Shown piece after piece: positions 62,331-64,000 of a stretch of DNA of 64,000 nt. Origin of the DNA: Mesoflavibacter sp. (GTDB taxonomy: Bacteria; Pseudomonadota; Alphaproteobacteria; UBA8366; Aestuariispiraceae); contig CP051228.1 of assembly GCA_017792345.1 (NCBI GenBank), positions 310,001 through 374,000 of the forward strand. Reading direction: 5' to 3'. The notes beneath the pieces are model-generated. The model was not told where the DNA came from and searched no databases. It saw only the letters and a list, made by a program, of their open reading frames with translations. Within the stretch, counting starts at the first letter, position 1, and every line of letters begins with the position of its first letter. The position numbers and the translations under genes were made by a program.

Positions 62331-63056
62331 ATGAGGCGATACGCATTGGCGGCGATTGCCGCGCTGGCCATTTCCGTTTCGGTCTTCGGAACGGCGGCCC
62401 GGTCCCAAGATGCTTCCAGAACCGTCGTCTTCGCGGTCGGTGAATGGCCGCCCTTCGTATCCGAAATCGAAAACGGCTACGGCGTTCATTCGCGCATGGT
62501 GACCAAGGTTTACGAAGAAGCGGGTTATCGCGTGGTCTATGAGTTCATGCCCTGGCAGCGCGCGGCCGCGTCGACCAAGGCCGGGCAGTATGTCGCGACC
62601 TTCCCCTGGCAGCGCAGCCCGGAACGTCTGGTCGATTACCAAATCTCTCAGCAATCACTGGGACCGAACCTGTCCGTCGCCTACTACGAGGCGTCTCGCT
62701 TCCCGGACGGAATCAAGGGGACCACCCTGCAGGAGATGGCCGAGGAGGGGTATTCCTTCGTGGGCGTGCGGTCCTATATCCACACCGTCGACCTGGCGAA
62801 GCACGGCGCGAACCTTCATATCGTCAGTAATTCCCGCCTGGCCTGGATGATGTTGGCGCGCGGGCGGATCGACATCTATGTCGACAACGAACTGGTCGGC
62901 GACACGGAAAGCGTCGAGTTCCTGGGGCCGGTTCGGGCACGGGATTTCGCGAAATCCGTCCCGGTCAGCGACGATCCGCTCTACATCCTGTTCAGCCGGA
63001 ACCATGACCAAGCGGAAGAATTGCGAGAGATCTGGGACAGCGCCATGACCCACTGA
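62331..63056 (+). CDS. Periplasmic solute-binding protein, family 3-like
   Basis: A signal peptide (about residues 1-25) and a bilobal binding fold (VVFAVGEWPPFV, GYRVVYEFMPWQRA, FVGVRSYIH) place this 241-residue protein among extracellular amino-acid/polar solute-binding proteins. No permease or ATPase gene is adjacent, so it may serve a distant transporter or act as a sensor. The ligand is unknown. Confidence 0.82.
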   Translation: MRRYALAAIAALAISVSVFGTAARSQDASRTVVFAVGEWPPFVSEIENGYGVHSRMVTKVYEEAGYRVVYEFMPWQRAAASTKAGQYVATFPWQRSPERLVDYQISQQSLGPNLSVAYYEASRFPDGIKGTTLQEMAEEGYSFVGVRSYIHTVDLAKHGANLHIVSNSRLAWMMLARGRIDIYVDNELVGDTESVEFLGPVRARDFAKSVPVSDDPLYILFSRNHDQAEELREIWDSAMTH

Positions 63057-63090
63057 GCGGTCGGCGGCGGGAGCCGACGCACGGCCGACC

Positions 63091-63771
63091 CTAGATCACC
63101 TCGTCCGACCGGTCGTCGGTCTCGCCATAGCGGCGCAGTGCCGGCGGTCGTGTCCCTTCATACAGCCGTTCCAGATTGGCCGCGATCTTGGCGTTCTCGC
63201 GTTCGAACAGGCTGTTTCCATCCAGATCCGATTCAACGATGAACGGGCCGAGCCGCGCGACCTCGAAGCACCAAAGCGCCTGCGCCAGCCCCAGTTCGTC
63301 GATCCAATCGACCGAACGCACCGAAGTCACCCCGCGACCCAGCAGCGCGCCGGTCCCATAGCCGACCGTCGTCAGGTAGATCGCGCCATTGGGCACGAAA
63401 TGGCGCTTGTAATCGGCGGAGCTCATACCGCCCTTGCCGATGACGATCTTGACTCCCGAGATCCGGAACCACGCATCCAACCATTTCGAGAAACGGAAGG
63501 ATGCCGTACCCGACAGGGCGCCGACCCGATAACCGCCTTCGCCATCCGGTGTCGCGGCGGGGGAACAGTGGAAGTTGACGTTGGACCGTGCCGTCAGGCC
63601 GTCCGGCAAGGCGTGCCCGTCCTCCAACACGCGCTTGTAGACACCTTCGCGGCCGGTAAAGACATGCCCGTCCAGAAAGACGATATCGCCCAGAGCCAGA
63701 CCGCGCAGATCCGCCGTTTCGACCGGCGTCTTCAGCGTGTGGCGCTTGAGCGTTCCTGTTCCAGCGGCCAT
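63091..63771 (-). CDS. Class I fumarase/L(+)-tartrate dehydratase beta subunit
   Basis: This 226-residue protein matches the beta (C-terminal swivelling) subunit of two-subunit class I hydro-lyases. Conserved GDIVFLDGHVFTGRE, SGVKIVIGKGGMSS and VGYGTGALLGRGV segments are present. The partner alpha subunit carries the [4Fe-4S] cluster. The ATG at 63771 overlaps the end of the alpha gene by 40 bases, so the two are translated together. Fumarate or tartrate as substrate cannot be distinguished. Confidence 0.85.
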   Translation of the reverse strand: MAAGTGTLKRHTLKTPVETADLRGLALGDIVFLDGHVFTGREGVYKRVLEDGHALPDGLTARSNVNFHCSPAATPDGEGGYRVGALSGTASFRFSKWLDAWFRISGVKIVIGKGGMSSADYKRHFVPNGAIYLTTVGYGTGALLGRGVTSVRSVDWIDELGLAQALWCFEVARLGPFIVESDLDGNSLFERENAKIAANLERLYEGTRPPALRRYGETDDRSDEVI

Positions 63772-64000
63772 CCGACCGTCTCCCGTCGCATATAGGGGGT
63801 GAACCATTCCGGGTCCGTGCGGTAGTCGATCCGCCCGTCCGGATGCACGCGCGCGCAGGCGCGTCGGGACGACAGGCAGAAGGCGTGGACGCTCATCGGC
63901 ATGCCGCCGGTATGGCAATAGCCGACCTCGATATGGCAATCGATGACCATGGATTTTCCGACGAAGCCCATCGCGCCCATGCCGATGGAATTGCCCAATT
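63732..64000 (-). CDS. Class I fumarase/L(+)-tartrate dehydratase alpha subunit, C-terminal end (partial)
   Basis: This is the last 89 codons of the iron-sulfur alpha subunit; the gene continues beyond the right edge. The NSIGMGAMGFVGKSMVIDCH segment and the following GYCHTGGMPMSVHAFC with a Cys typical of the cluster region are visible. It overlaps the beta-subunit gene by 40 bases. Confidence 0.8.
   Translation of the reverse strand, partial: LGNSIGMGAMGFVGKSMVIDCHIEVGYCHTGGMPMSVHAFCLSSRRACARVHPDGRIDYRTDPEWFTPYMRRETVGWPLEQERSSATR

Overview
This window is a stretch of high-GC chromosome from an alphaproteobacterium, most likely a free-living, probably marine Rhodospirillales-type organism. 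The evidence is gene order and content: smc – DsbA-like thioredoxin – DciA/DUF721 – mutY at the left, an lgt – MidA-type methyltransferase – pgeF run at the right, DUF4170, UbiK and HldD proteins, and a DMSP-lyase (DddP) gene. The order is inferred to be typical; no database was consulted. I see no rRNA, tRNA, insertion sequence, prophage or CRISPR array.

Layout. 1–9.3 kb: housekeeping genes (smc, dsbA-like, DUF721, mutY, an MscS channel, a TPP-dependent acetolactate-synthase-like enzyme), then leuA preceded by a leucine-rich leader peptide, and an SDR gene divergent from a TetR gene with two operator palindromes between them. 10–15 kb: accessory genes, including a tandem DUF4170 protein and a lipoprotein paired with a 917-residue protein built of about 213-residue repeats. 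15–25 kb: ubiD, MFS, two methyltransferases, msrA, a small XRE regulator divergent from an unknown 79-residue protein with three identical-type operators, a PQQ-type sugar dehydrogenase, pgk and a DCC-family protein.

25–45 kb: a block transcribed leftward that encodes a type I secretion system (TolC, ABC exporter, HlyD) and its probable cargo, a 3748-residue surface protein with 101-residue cadherin/VCBS-like repeats, four LamG-type domains and a predicted seven-bladed propeller. Immediately downstream is a 1061-residue fusion of a type-I periplasmic binding protein with an MscS channel. 45–64 kb: a TPR protein, ispE with a coupled [2Fe-2S] protein, a 2OG oxygenase, dddP, a dimethylglycine/sarcosine-dehydrogenase-like flavoprotein, several small secreted or hypothetical proteins, a metal-site-less M24 protein, pgeF, the MidA-like gene, lgt, hldD, ubiK, a solute-binding protein, and the end of a two-subunit class I fumarase/tartrate dehydratase.

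The most unusual system is regulatory. A 15-bp palindrome, GCGCAC-N3-GTGCGC, occurs three times between the XRE gene and its divergent neighbour and once more 30 kb away, in front of an unrelated 73-residue gene. At three putative sigma-70 promoters it fills the 17-bp spacer between the -35 and -10 boxes. This looks like a small, undescribed XRE-repressor regulon controlling tiny proteins of unknown function.
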